This document shows positions 13,001-25,077 of a stretch of 64,000 nucleotides of DNA, in pieces. The notes under the pieces were generated by a model. The model made no database searches, was not told the origin of the DNA, and saw only the letters and a list, made by a program, of their open reading frames with translations. Within the stretch, counting starts at the first letter, position 1. The number at the start of each line of letters is the position of its first letter. Source of the stretch: Caprella mutica (lineage: Eukaryota > Arthropoda > Malacostraca > Amphipoda > Caprellidae); NCBI GenBank assembly GCA_947561585.1, contig CANNZV010003148.1, positions 1 through 64,000 of the forward strand. The letters run 5' to 3'. The translations under genes were made by a program, and so were the position numbers.

Positions 13001-13242
13001 TTCTAAATAAATATCCCTTGCAGCAAAGCGAAATATATTCTGCATGAATTTAATTTAAAGCTCACTGCGATTTAATGTTTAATCAGGATGTTAGATTGAA
13101 ATTCGAAGTGCAATTGAGGATCTTCTGTCGAGTCTCTGTGAATTGAACCTTTTTAAATGATTATCTTTTGCGTTCAGAGTCTTAGGAGTAAATAGGAAAA
13201 TAGTTTTAATATCAATCTTATTTTTAGTAAGTATTTTCATAA
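10084..13242. other. AT-rich stretch, nothing recognised
   Basis: More than 3 kb of AT-rich DNA with no credible coding region, array or paired inverted repeat that I could see. The longest open frame (62 codons, 12588-12776) has no recognisable motif and sits in DNA of the same composition as its flanks. Confidence 0.6.
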
Positions 13243-13439
13243 CCCGCGCAAAAAATGGATATTCCCAAAACCTTCTCGGAATATTCCCAAGGAATATTCC
13301 ATGATGATCATTGTTTGATATTCAGGGAATGCAGTTTTTTGACACTTTTATGGAATAGTCCCATAAATCACGAGGGGAAATCTAGGGAATCAAGGAAACG
13401 AAGTTCAATGGAATAATGAAGGAATGCCAATGGAATAAG

Positions 13440-13990
13440 ACATCCAAAGTAAGAGGGAATATTGAAAGAATACCTATGGAATAAGACAACTAAAGGGAGA
13501 GGGAATATTGAAGGAATACCTATAGAATGAGACATCCAAAGTAAGAGGGATTATTGAAGGACAACCTATGGAATAAGACAACTAAAGGAAGAGGGATTAT
13601 TGAAGGAATACCTATGGAATGAGGCATCCAAAGTAAGAGGGAATATTGAAGGAATACCTATAGAATGAGACATCCAAAATAAGAGGGAATATTGAAGGAA
13701 TACCTATAGAATGAGACATCCAAAGTAAGAGGGAATATTGAAGGAATACCTATGTAATAAGACAACTAAAGGAAGAGGGAATATTGAAGGAATACCTATG
13801 GAATAAGAAAACTAAAGGAAGAGGGAATATTGAAGGAATACCTATAGAATGAGACATCCAAAGGAAGAGGGAATATTGCAGGAATACCTATGGAGTAAGT
13901 CATCCAAGGGAAGAGGGAATATTTAGGGATTACCCATGGAATTGGTCAATTAAAGGAAGAAGGAATATTGAAGGAATAACAATGGAATAA
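13440..13990 (+). repeat. 46 bp tandem array in copy B
   Basis: About twelve units of the same 46 bp repeat as in copy A. The order of the CATCCAAAGTAAGAG and CAACTAAAGGAAGAG variants differs from copy A, so the arrays have changed by unequal exchange or slippage since the copies separated. Confidence 0.85.
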
Positions 13991-14429
13991 AACATCCAGA
14001 AGAAGAGGCCACGATGAAGGAATATCAATGGAATAAGTAATTCAAAAGGAGGAAATAAATGAAACTAAATAACTTAGACTACAAGTGGCCGTGTAACACT
14101 AATTACTTGAGTGCATAGCTCAATTGTCACATAGCTACACACCAAGAAGTGTACCGTGAACAAATAACTTTGTTTTAAAAATCTACGAATATTGAAACTT
14201 AAATTTCAGGACACATTATTTAAATCTAGGTATTTTCACAATTGCCCCTTTGTACTGGTATGGAATGAAAGAAGCTAAACATACGTCAATCATTTTATTA
14301 AAATATCAAATCGCACATGATTTAGAAAGGGCTTAAATTAATTAAACATAAATTAATTCCTGTGTAACTTTTTTGCATGTTATAAAGGCTCAATCTATAA
14401 GCTGTCAGTAATTTCCACTCGATATTTCT

Positions 14430-14680
14430 CACTTATTCTATGGCGCTATGGTTGTACTTTTCACTTGCAAAGTTTACAATTTTTAGTTAAGAAAGAAACC
14501 ATCACCTTCTCATTTTCCTCTTCCATCTGTTAATGCAGTCAACACTCAACTGTGCTATCGTCTCTTTTTGCAAAATTATTGACCACTACAATCGATTGGT
14601 GGTAACGTAGCTTACATGTGCCACTTTCCTGTGTGACAACTATATAGTACAAAGTCTTTTGTATTTGGTTCTTTACTTAA
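14430..14680 (-). repeat. ~270 bp dispersed module, copy M4
   Basis: Copy B counterpart of the minus-strand module at 3220-3480, with the same landmarks and one small deletion near 14500 relative to copy A. No open frame. Confidence 0.6.
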
Positions 14681-16039
14681 CGAGGAGCAAATTTATTCAA
14701 TCGAGCAATTAATTTTGTCATTAATCTTAAATTCCTTCATATTGAATATAGTGGTGTCAGTGCAGCTATAGTTTTAGAGCAAGCGCTTCATACTTTATAG
14801 TACACACAATGAAATGAAGAGGACATGTCTCTAGATTTAGCCAACCATATTGCCAGAAACTGTGATAGTAGTACCTACGGAGAAATAAAATAATTAGTCA
14901 TCATTTATCACTAACCTGTATTCAATTAGTTAATCCATAAATTAAATAAAAACCTAAGTGAAATTATTCTTTCAAATTTTAAAAGAGGAAAAAGTAGATC
15001 TTAAAGGGAATACAGATTTAGATAAGAAATTTTTTTTGAGAAACAATATGGGTCAAAAAATAATAAAAATTCAAATATAAGTAAAACAAGAATGAACGAA
15101 GAAAAGCTACTATGAATATTATTAACACTGAAAACCATTATTGGCACTTTTAAAATTTTACTATTAAACTCTAAATCAGTTAAAGAACAGGTCACTGAAG
15201 AAATAATTTTATGAAATTTTATATTTCACTTACAGAGGCTAGAGAATGTGTATTGTTTAACCTAGGTTATAGCTATATATTAACAAACATTTCATAATAT
15301 AAATTAACATAGTGAATCCATTTACAATCAAAGTATAAACTAAGTATACATATGAATAGTTATAGGCCTACAAACTGAAATAGTACGGTTAAGATAGCTA
15401 GGGTAAGTAGGGTCACGCAGGTATATTACGGCACTTTAATTTTTAATTGCGTTCTTCTCAAGAGAGTCTATAAACATTCTGAACCGAAATAACATTAAAA
15501 TGTTGCATAGCTATCAAAAGAAGCTTAGTGCATTCTATAATTTGTTAATCTAAGTTTTTAACGTGTGTTTTGAAGCTATGATGTGTATGTTGTTAGAGGC
15601 CGCAGTTAGTTAGTGTACCGCAATTTAACTACTTGACCCTACTCTTATTCCGTTATCACCACATATAAATATTTAACTTTAAACAAAAATTTAAAATAGT
15701 TGAGTGATAACTGTTGTTGATAAAATATAAACAATGGTGTACATTCGTTAAACATTTGCAATCACAATACTAACCTCTTTTTTTCTTGAATTGACACTAA
15801 CTAAACTACTGTCTCTTATAGCCCGTCTATAACGTCTGAACTGCACTGCTGCAAGGCGAAAACTAAATTGGATAAAAATTATTCTGGGTACCTGATTCGC
15901 AACTTTAACTAGTTTCGGATTTCTTAAAAACGAAATAATTAATTTTTGTAGGTACTACTAATTTCTAATAGGGAGCCAGCATTTAATTTGCTCATCCGAA
16001 ACTCTATTCATTTAGATCGAAATTTTTAATTCACTTGGT

Positions 16040-16320
16040 GGTTTAGTATCTGCTTAAGAACAAAATGCCATATCGATGACGTTTTGAAATACAAGAGACT
16101 GGAAGAAGCTACCAGAAAAGAAAGTGAATTTAAGAAGAAGTCTCATCAGAAGTCAGTGACAATGCTCATGGATGCAGAAAAGCTCTGTGAAAGAGTTTTG
16201 TATGAATGGAAGATGAAAATGGAAGGACATACCAAACACGGAAATCTAACACCTCATAGACATAGTTGAAGAGCTTAACTCTTGCGCTATCTTCTAAAAC
16301 TACAAGTAGCGTTAAAAATT
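16040..16320 (+). repeat. ~270 bp dispersed module, copy M5
   Basis: Copy B counterpart of the module at 4840-5140. Here the frame from 16084 to 16269 is open for 61 codons and includes the peptide KSVTMLMDAEKL shared with other copies. It ends with GCGCTATC ... AAGTAGCGTTAAAAA. Confidence 0.75.
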
Positions 16321-17034
16321 ATATAGATGATAAAAATTAGAAGAGAACATATGAAATCTAAATTACAACAGTTCATCTTACAAACCCACGTTTCTTAGTT
16401 TTCAAATTAGACAACCAAATTCTAAGGAAATAGAAAAAATCATCGTTCGATTCAATTGACATTCCTTTGTTGTTTGACATACAGACTTTAAATTTCCCAT
16501 CTTCCAGAAACATTCCTTCATATTACCCAATGGGATATATTCCTTATCAAAAATATTGAAATAGTTCCAGGGATATTCAAAAGTATTTCAGGAAGTAAAT
16601 TTTTTCATTCGATTCCTGTTACATTCCGTCATTGTTTCACTAAGAATACTGTAGATCCCAAATGTTCCAGGGATATTCCTTCGTTTTATTTTTGGGAATA
16701 CTATTATACGTAACTAGCTTGATAATTCTTGGAATATTTATGGGATATTCAGAATTGAATACTATCAAAAATATATATTCCAAGAATATTCCAATTTGTT
16801 TCGCATGGAATACTATAGAAATATGATATTCCCTGAATATCCTAGGATGATATCTGACCGAATACTGTAACTCTCCAATATTCCTGGAACATTCCCTCGT
16901 ATAAGAATTTGAATACTATCCAATATTATTGTTACAGGAATATCCCTTCTTCATCAAACTGTGAGTGCAGATTAGGAGGGAATATTGTAGATATTAAGGG
17001 AATATCCCAGGCATAAAACCTTCTTGCCCTGGAA

Positions 17035-18160
17035 GTAGGTTGAATTTTTGTAGCTATTACCTTTGTTTTCGGACTGAAAGATTCGTTCTTCCTCACTTAT
17101 TCTAAAAAAATACCACACTAACTGACAATGCGTCACCATGAACAATATGCTCTCTAGTTTCAATTGATATGTGGCAGGTGCAGACTCAATCCATCCCACT
17201 CCAAAAACTCTCCTTTATCTATCAAGACAGTGTCGGGTGTCGGAGTACTCTGTCCCTGTTTGTCTAACAGAACTTTAGAAAGTAACAGATAATGACAGGT
17301 TCTTTGTTCATGGAGCCACTCTCTTATCTCAATTCTTCTTAGATTCCCTTGTTTTTATTATCCCCACTGATGTTTTTTTTATGAATAATGCCTTTGATTT
17401 TGAATCAGATGTCAAACGCCTAAAGAATTTATTCATTTGCCTCAATATATAAATTTATCATTAGTAAAAAAAAATGTGTTATGATTGGCTACTTATGCAA
17501 TTAATGATATAAATTACATTTAAATCACTTAACTAACATAAGCAATAAATAATATCAATCTTTGCTTCATATAATATATATACAAATTTCCAATTAATAT
17601 TTTCTTGTATGCATATATATTGGCTACTATAAACGACAATTCAACAACAGCTAATGTTTAATTATATATGAAACAAATCGTATATAATCTATATTATTCA
17701 AGTTACAATGCTTATACTACAGTTTCTTGATGTTTAATAAAAAAGCTACAATCGAAGTGCATATAGAGAAAAAAATCTATCTACCATTTTGATAAATTTT
17801 CTTATCAGTTACCTCCTCTGGTAAAGGATCTATCCACCATACTATTAATCTTTATCTAATGATAACCTGGATATTCGACGGTGATTTGCTGCTAATTCGA
17901 TTTTTATTTCGCAAACTCAGATTCTATCCAATTTTCTGGAAATCCTCTCGTCACGTTTGATAATTCGCTGCAAGAACTGAAAGTCTCTAGAAATGGCAAA
18001 AAATACAGAACGAATGGCTGTGGAATTTAAGGAGATTGTTCTATTTAGCGTTTATATTTTCTTGAGACAAAGCATCTGACAGAGATGAATATGAATTATC
18101 TTCTATGATAAGAATGATTATCCATGAATAACAAATAAAAGAAAATGTTGTGCACTACAT
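17035..18160. other. AT-rich stretch with a module fragment
   Basis: No supported gene. A fragment of the dispersed module lies on the minus strand at about 17295-17358 (plus-strand landmark TTGTTCATGGAGCCACT, also found at 62.7 kb). The rest is AT-rich and unassigned. Confidence 0.55.
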
Positions 18161-18167
18161 AAGGCTC

Positions 18168-18352
18168 GCTTCACAGTTGCATTTTTAACAGCGCAGAAAA
18201 AAGCTCTTCCTAAATTGTGTTCACACATGCGTTTTTTCATCGTTGAAGTAAAAATTTAATGTGAATTTTCCATCACCGATGAAAAAAAAAAGCAAGTGTA
18301 AACACATTTTAAGAAGAGCTTTTTTCCTCGGTGTTACAAATGCAAGTGTGAA
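18168..18352. mobile_element. MITE, nearly full-length palindrome
   Basis: Two arms of about 80-90 bp are imperfect inverted copies. Both contain AAAAAAGCTCTTC; the left has ACACATGCGTTTTTTCATCG and the right, reverse-complemented, ACACTTGCTTTTTTTTTCATCG in the matching place. It is about 185 bp, ends next to a long T run, and has no coding capacity. A target duplication was not clear. Confidence 0.65.
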
Positions 18353-20179
18353 TTTTTTTTTTTTTTTGTTTAAAAAGACAATATTTTTCCATTAAAATCA
18401 AGAATCGGGTCTTAACCATACAATAAACAAGCAAAGAACGAATATTCAGAGTGAAAACTTCAATGAGATTCAAATGTCACTGAAGTTGTTCTATTTCAAA
18501 ATAGTTTCCAAGGGAGAAGTATAAGCACCCTATATTAAAATTTCTACCATTATAATTTTTTTCCTTTTATTCACTGCCTTTTAGCAAGTAAAATCACAGA
18601 GTTAGCTCTAAGAATGACCTTCGCGCAATGACAAAAATCGTCACCCTGACACTTTGTTTACCTGTTCTTAAACTATTTCCATCAGTTAAAAATAGTTTTT
18701 ACCAGTTAATAGTACAATAAGAGGCGGTGAAAAAGAGACCAAGATACTGTTTTTTCGTTCGTTGGTTAACGATTTATAAGTATTTGAAAAAGAGGAAACA
18801 TTCTTGTGACCCATTCTGTATGTACATTCGATAAAGATATTTATAATAATTTAACATCTGATTTATATATTTTGGAATTGGTAAATATAGATTTTGATAA
18901 ATAGCATATGCAATCACTATATACTCCTTTAAATATAGATAGTATTGTAATATCAATAAAAACATCGATACAATCAAACAGTTCACCAAATTACAAAATA
19001 TCCTCTCAAAAATATTCGAATATCCTTTCCTTCAAGCAGTAAATACCACTTTGAAACAACTACAACAACTGTTCACTAAATTAGAAATAACACTAAGTAG
19101 AAAATATAAGCATATGTAGGTTTCAAAGCTGAAATGTTAAAGTTTTGGAAAGTTTCATAAATACAGTTCGTGCACTAAATCAATCTTGGAATATTTGGAG
19201 AGTTTTGACCAAATGAGAATGATGTATTTTAGATGGAAATATACTAATCATTTCAGACTATCATTAATAATTCTAGTGACAAAATTTCAATCAATTATAT
19301 ATATACCAATAAGTAAAAACAGTAAAACTCATGAGTTATGAGGTCAAGAGTTATGAAGTAATCGAGTAATGAATGACATTAATTTTGAAATGCACTTGAG
19401 TTATGAAGTATTTTCTTGGTTTAAATTGAAAAAAAAAATGATATACGTCGTGAATTGCGTCGAGTCATCCCTCAATAACCATATTCTTCTAGAGATATTA
19501 ATCATATGAAATGGTCTGGACCAGGGTCTAGAAGTGGCTCTTAGTTATGAAGAAACTATTCAGTACTTCATAACTCATAAGTTTCACTTTCATTTTAAGG
19601 TAAATGAAAATACAGATTCAATCTTGTGAGGGTAGTTAAATTTTCATATCTCTTGGGCACAAAATATTAACATAGTCTAAAGCATAATAGTGTAGAGTCT
19701 TAATTAAATGGTTACAGTAAATGGTACCGATAATGGAAGGGTTGACCAGTGGACAACCCCAGACCTGAAGCAACAGATCATTATAAAGACTGACTCTAAG
19801 AAATTGCTCCCTCATGTTCACAATAAGCAGGCTATATATTTACCATAAGTTCTTACTGGGGCATATCTAATTAGCCGGTTACATCCCATTTTATCAACTG
19901 ATCTCATAGGCATAACTAACAACAAAATTTCTAAATCTTTATCTGACTGTCATAAAAATGGCTACAGTCCGAAATCTATAGGACATTAAGTCATAATTAT
20001 TATTGTTTGCCATTTACATTCTTCTAATTACTCCGTCGGAAAGATATACCTCTCTAGGTTGGTAGAAATATTTCTTTTTTTATCATCTCCTCTTTAAAAT
20101 GTATGTAGCTGACAAAAAGTTGTTAGTTAATCAACTTGAGAAGCTAATTAATAATTAGTTTCTCAAGCTTACCTTTTAA
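18353..20179. other. AT-rich stretch with one small inverted-repeat element
   Basis: At about 19318-19592 there is a MITE-like element with inverted ends: AAACTCATGAGTTATGAGGTC-like sequence on the left and, reverse-complemented, AAACTTATGAGTTATGAAGT on the right. Further GTTATGAAGTA motifs lie inside it. Similar sequence recurs at about 51952-52000. No gene is recognised in the rest. Confidence 0.55.
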
Positions 20180-22541
20180 CCGCCGCTCCCAGAATATTCG
20201 TCAGAATTTGTTAATATTTTGAATAACATGTTCAAATGACCTAATTAGAATAGAAATAAAGCATTTTGAAAAATATGCACGGGGACATAGACTTTTAGCA
20301 TGTTCCCAAAATGGGAACGTTGGCGGTGACTGCTCCCATATTATACAGGTTTTCAGGATATCATAAAATAACACTTTTAACTATATCCTTTTTAATAGAA
20401 AAACTGAACAAATAGTTTTCTATCAAAAACTAAACTTTGAAAATGCATTATAAATTTTTTAATGATATGTCCTTTGAACATATATGAATATTATAAAGAA
20501 TCTACTTCTCAACTATCCATTGGAAATAATATTCTTTATCATCACAACTGATATTACTGTTTGTGCTACAAGTCGCTGCAGTCTTTGTGTAGCCTTTTGT
20601 TGCACTTCACACAGCTGAGTCTCGTGTTCTTTTGGTACTTGACACATCTTCCCTGTTTGCAGCTCTCCAGAAAATGATATATTCCATCATATCGAACAAG
20701 AGGAGCAGGGGCACAGGATGGTCCACCCAAGTGGATTCTATCAGTCTGACGAGACAAAAGTGTTCGTGTGACAACTTTTCTGAATTGATAATGACTCATC
20801 TTTGTGTTTGGATTAACCAATAAAAAGAATTTATATGCGGCAACAGCAGATAAATTTAAAGCATGAGTAAAAAGATTCCACCACCACTTCTTAGAGCAAA
20901 ATCTTGGTCTGTATGAAGACAAAAGATGATCACAGGTATCAACCCCACCCATTCCAGAATTATACATTTTGATTGGATGGGGTTGTGATATTTTCTTTTT
21001 GCCAGATCCCTTCATCCATCTCTCAACTTTATGTAGCGAATTCACATCATAATAGTTTGTGGCAACAGTTACTGCTCTGTTGTCATTCCATCTCACACAG
21101 AGCACAGTGCCATCAGACTTATAATCATAAGAGCCCCGTGGCTTCTTCTCAATTGACTTGATTGGTTCAAGAGGACAGCGACCAGTCCGTCCATCTCTTA
21201 TTGTACCACATGCATGAATACTTTTCTCTGCTAACTCTGATAGAAGTTTGTGACTAGTGAAAAAATTATCGAAGAAGGCAACATGAGAGTCAACATGAGA
21301 AATCGGTTCAAGCATTGCATTTACTACATGGGTGCCAAGTTGTGTTTTCCTTGTGTCATCTTTAGCATAGTAGATTTCCAAATTGTAAGGGTATCCTCTC
21401 GAACTGCATAACATCCATATCTTATATCCAAATTGGACCGGTTTATTCCGCAGGTGCTGTTTCGCACTATGGAGTCCGCGGCAGGGCACCATTGACTCGT
21501 CTACACTGAGCTGTTCATCAAAAATTCCAAATTACAAGCATCTCTCTTTGAGCATATCGAACAGCGGTAAAACTTTGGCCACTTTTGATTTAGCCAAATT
21601 TGCATTGTCATTGACATGCAAATATTTTTTTATTGATCTGAATTTTTCTCTACTCATAGTTTTGCGGATAATAGGAGCGTCCAAATCTTCGCTTGTTGAC
21701 CAGTAGCGGTAATCGGTTGGAAGGTGATGATAACCATTGGCTAAAATGAGACCTAAAAATTTGCTCATTTCTTCCTATGTAACATTGAAAATGTGATCGT
21801 TTCTATCTCTTCGAGCATACTGACATGTCTGAGCCCTGATGAAAGTGATAATTTCTGGAGTGAGGTACTTTGTGAAAATTTCATAGGCAGGTAAACCACT
21901 TAGTTGAGCAATCTCTTCTGGAATGGGAAGGACTTCATGTGGATCCAAAGAGAGCCCCGTTTTTCTCCTCCAACCATTGCTATCTGAAGGCTCACCTTAT
22001 CCAGGGTTGTTTTCATTTTTGCAATGTATTTCTATGTCACCTGCAATTTCCTGAGGCATATGATCTTGATCAATAACATTATCATCATCTTGTTCTTCAT
22101 CACTAAGAACATTTCGATCACCATCCATAGGTGGCACAATGAGAACAGAAATATTGTTGCTGCGAATATTTTTCACTTCATCTGCAGCAGCGCTTAGGAA
22201 GCGATGTCTTGATGTATGCCCCGGGCGGCTGAAAAGAATAACTACGTTTTAGAAACGATAGTTTGATGATTGGAATGTACAATGGAGTACTTGATGTAAT
22301 AATTACAGTATATTGTTTAGCAAAATATCACACTTGATAATTATTAGTTGTGTAAAAACGTAACATAATACAGCACAATATACCTTTTCATTTATGCATA
22401 GAGCTAATATATCCATCAATAATATCGTACCTTATGCTATATAAGAATATATATGATAGCTACTTATCACTTTTCATACATCATGAATAAATTTAAACAA
22501 CAATTCGATATTTGTAAATTTAATTATTGTTTACCAGAATA

Positions 22542-24166
22542 CAGTAGCGTGCATAAGTTAAGGGACAGTGAAAAAAGTAAAACATTTTTGTTCTTTGTGA
22601 AAGAACTAGACAACGAAAATACGTGAAACTTAATAACAACAATAAAGTTACACATCCTGAGGGTATTTGGTAGAAATATTAGCGAAATCAAATACATAAT
22701 TACTAAAATATTCAACTTTTGCCATCAGAGGACGAAAAAGACACCGAGCAGAAGTTAAGAGACAGTTATTAATAAACGGGTATAAACTGAATAATCTTAG
22801 TTTGAATGACTGTTTCAATGTATTAAATTGTTACTAAAGGTCATAAAATTATTTGAATAAAACTATCGCCGCCTTCAGATCTGCAACACGGAATCAAGTA
22901 TCTCTATGTGATAAAACTCTTTTTTTTTACCATTACAAGGATTGAAAGTCACTTTCTGAAATCGCAACCATCATATAAAGATCTAAGAGTGTTGTGCATC
23001 GCATTGATAAAACTTTTAAAGAGTGTGCTCCAATTGATCCAAATCGAGAATCAAGAAGACCACCAAAAACTACCCTCTGAAAATAGCATACCATGGTAAG
23101 ACTGTGCATAAAGGACCGTTTCAAGACTGCTGCAGGTATTTCTAGCCAAAATGAGTGAAACGCATGGTCTCAGTGTCTCTAGATTCACAATTTCTAGAAG
23201 TTTGATTAGTGTAGTTTTAAATGCCTGGATGCAGGCTCGAAGCCTCTGATATAAAAAAAGAACCAAAATGCAGGACTGCAGTTTGGCAAGGAGCTTGTTG
23301 TTTGGTAGAAGGAGCATGCAGTGGTCCATGGTTCATTTCAGCGACGAATCTAAGTTTAATGTGATCGGAAATGACCGCAGAAGGTACATTCAGGTACTGT
23401 GGGTGAACGACTGTCCCTGAAGTTCGTTTAGAAATTCTGTGAAACATAAAGGCGACATCATGATAGTCTGGGGCATTATTTCTGCAGAGGGAACAGGCCC
23501 AATTGTTCATGTGCATAGAGTGGTCAACGCAGCAGTGTATCCGCAACTTCTTTTCCACCATTGCATTCCATATTTGCAATCATTTGATACTCAACCACGG
23601 ATTTTGATGCAAGACAATTCTCCTTATCACATGGCTAAAACTGTGAAAGCACGCATAGAAAATAAATGAGTTTCTCTTATAAGTTGGCCTGCTCAGAGCA
23701 CTGAATTGAACCCCATTGAAAACATTTGGAAGGTAATTGGTGATGGTGCTCAAGAACGCAATCCCAAAAATCAGGATTAACTGTGGGGATTCCTGAAAGA
23801 AGAGGGGCAGAAGATAACTCCATAATTCTGTAATTTTTTTATTAAATTCCTGTGAAATTCGATGCAACGATGTCCTCAAAAATAAAGGACTCTTCACAAG
23901 ATATTAATATTGTGTATCTAATTAGCCAATGGTTACTGCAATAACAACTGTCCCTTAACTTTTGCTCTGTGTCTTTTTTGGTCTCTGATGGCAATAGTTG
24001 AATATTTAAGTAAATATTTGTTTGATTTTGTAATATTTCTACCTGACACCTTCAGTATGTGTAACTTTGTTGTTGTTGAGTTTCACGTATTTTCTTTGAC
24101 TAGTTTCTTTGCTATAAACAAAAATGTAAATTTGTTTCACTGTCCCTTAACTTATGCTCACTACTG
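22542..24166 (+). mobile_element. Tc1-type transposon, IR/DR architecture
   Basis: TA flanks both ends (22540-22541 and 24167-24168). The termini are inverted copies starting CAGTAGYGWGCATAAGTTAA. A second, inner copy of AAGTTAAGRGACAGT lies about 200 bp inside each end (near 22755 and 23945), so each end has two repeats, as in Tc1 elements with long inverted repeats that carry internal direct repeats. Length is 1625 bp, normal for Tc1. It is inserted in the intron of the piggyBac-type transposase gene and transcribed from the opposite strand. Confidence 0.9.
22870..23830 (+). pseudogene. Tc1-family transposase, degenerate
   Basis: A cut-and-paste transposase of the Tc1 group. Visible core motifs: FSDESKF with the first catalytic Asp (codon at 23343), MQDNSPYHM with the second Asp (23613) and LNPIENIW with the Glu (23718). 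The spacing between the second Asp and the Glu is 34 residues, the DD34E signature of Tc1. The stretch DIMIVWGIISAEGTGP between the first two Asp is also typical. The longest open part is 23439-23669. A stop at 23667 falls between the second Asp and the Glu, and other stops and frameshifts lie upstream (around 23083, 23418 and elsewhere), so no active enzyme can be made. The N-terminal helix-turn-helix region is only weakly recognisable and the exact start is uncertain. Confidence 0.85.
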
Positions 24167-25077
24167 TAAATGTTATCGAACTTTTAATTTACACAAATAA
24201 AGTCCATACTTCCTATCTGAAAAACATCAATTATGAAAACTTACCCATAGAATGAGGTGGTATCCATTTCACTTTTTTCTTCTGCGATGTTCTCGCGGCG
24301 AGCAATTAGCAAGAAATGACAGATATACAACCAATATCACTCATGCAAGTGCATGAACAAGTCGCAACATGTTCCAACACATTCATTCAGTGAGTGTAGT
24401 AACACATGTCATGACACGGTACTATCACCGCCAACATTCCCATTTTGGGAACATGTATTTATTTTCCATATATAAAGAAATTTAAATGAATTATTTCTCT
24501 TTGGTTGCAAGTTTATTATGATTATTAGTTATTTATCTTTGCCTAATCGATACCATGAGGATTTTTTTAATGTGTATGCATTGGTTTTCGTAAATAGAGC
24601 AAAACAGTTTGAAGTATGATAAAAGTATCATTTTTGAAGTGATCTAGAAAATATAATTTTATGTTTCTTGCAAAATATTTTATAAAAACAGTTAGCTTCG
24701 ACCTCCTGGAGTATATCTAAAAGTAAAATATAAGAATATTGTGCGTGGATTTTTAGTTATAAAATTTTGTATACTTGTTCCCAAAATGGGAACGTTGGCG
24801 GTTAAAAGGTTAAGTTGAAGTTAATGCTTCGTTTAATTAATTTAATATTTGAATTTCTCTCTATTTGTTCATATGTTAACTGTAATAATAGTTATGGTAA
24901 TAATTTTAATAAATTAAAAACAGTGAACTATTCACTAAAATACTAGAGATATATCAACATGAATGTAGGGGGTGAATTAACATATTTGTCGTTCAAATAC
25001 GTAATAATATTATAAATAGTAATCAATCTCTAAAAGAGAGTTTAAAACAATAAAAAAAGCCTAAATATATCATTACA

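Larger units (their letters stand above)
13243..17032 (+). mobile_element. 3.7 kb composite repeat family, copy B
   Basis: Collinear with copy A over its whole length and nearly identical outside the array, apart from small indels. Starts CCCGCGCAAAAAATGG and ends CTTCTTGCCCTGG, where one base of the usual CCCGGG end has changed. AA flanks it on both sides (13241-13242 and 17033-17034). It contains the 46 bp array (about 13440-13990), the inverted module (about 14430-14680), the nested MITE (about 15400-15658) and the direct module (about 16040-16320). The flanking dinucleotide differs from that of copies A and C, which argues for separate insertions rather than segmental duplication. Confidence 0.8.
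20566..24267 (-). pseudogene. piggyBac-family transposase, two exons, three in-frame stops
   Basis: Encodes a transposase of the piggyBac (PGBD) family, which moves TTAA-targeted elements with a DDD active site. Exon 1 (24245-24267) is 23 nt and reads MDTTSFYG before a GTAAG donor. Exon 2 runs from 22228 to 20566 after an acceptor TTATTCTTTTCAG. The join leads into the same frame as the main body. Catalytic Asp candidates are in SVDESMVPCRG, VAFFDNFFTS and GMGGVDTCDHL. The C-terminus is a cysteine-rich finger (CKQGRCVKYQ ... CVKCNKRLHKDC), as usual for the family. An acidic N-terminal region precedes the core. Three stops interrupt exon 2, near 22000, 21775 and 21532, with no frameshift seen between them, so decay is recent to moderate. 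The intron (22229-24244) hosts a Tc1-type element. Confidence 0.88.
20180..24801 (-). mobile_element. piggyBac-type transposon (4.6 kb)
   Basis: Bounded by TTAA on both sides (20176-20179 and 24802-24805), the target of piggyBac elements. Inverted ends begin CCGCCGCTCCC on the left and, reverse-complemented, CCGCCAACGTTCCC on the right. The motif GTTCCCAAAATGGGAAC, followed or preceded by GTTGGCGG, occurs near 20313, inverted near 24427, and at the right end near 24778, so it is a subterminal repeat and possibly a transposase binding site. It carries one transposase gene on the minus strand, in two exons and inactivated by stops. A Tc1-type element lies within the intron. Confidence 0.88.

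Noticed and set aside
16972..17199. 75-codon minus-strand frame across the right end of copy B
   Set aside because: Extends from flanking DNA into the repeat terminus. The flanking part could be an old exon, but no motif or splice pattern supports it.
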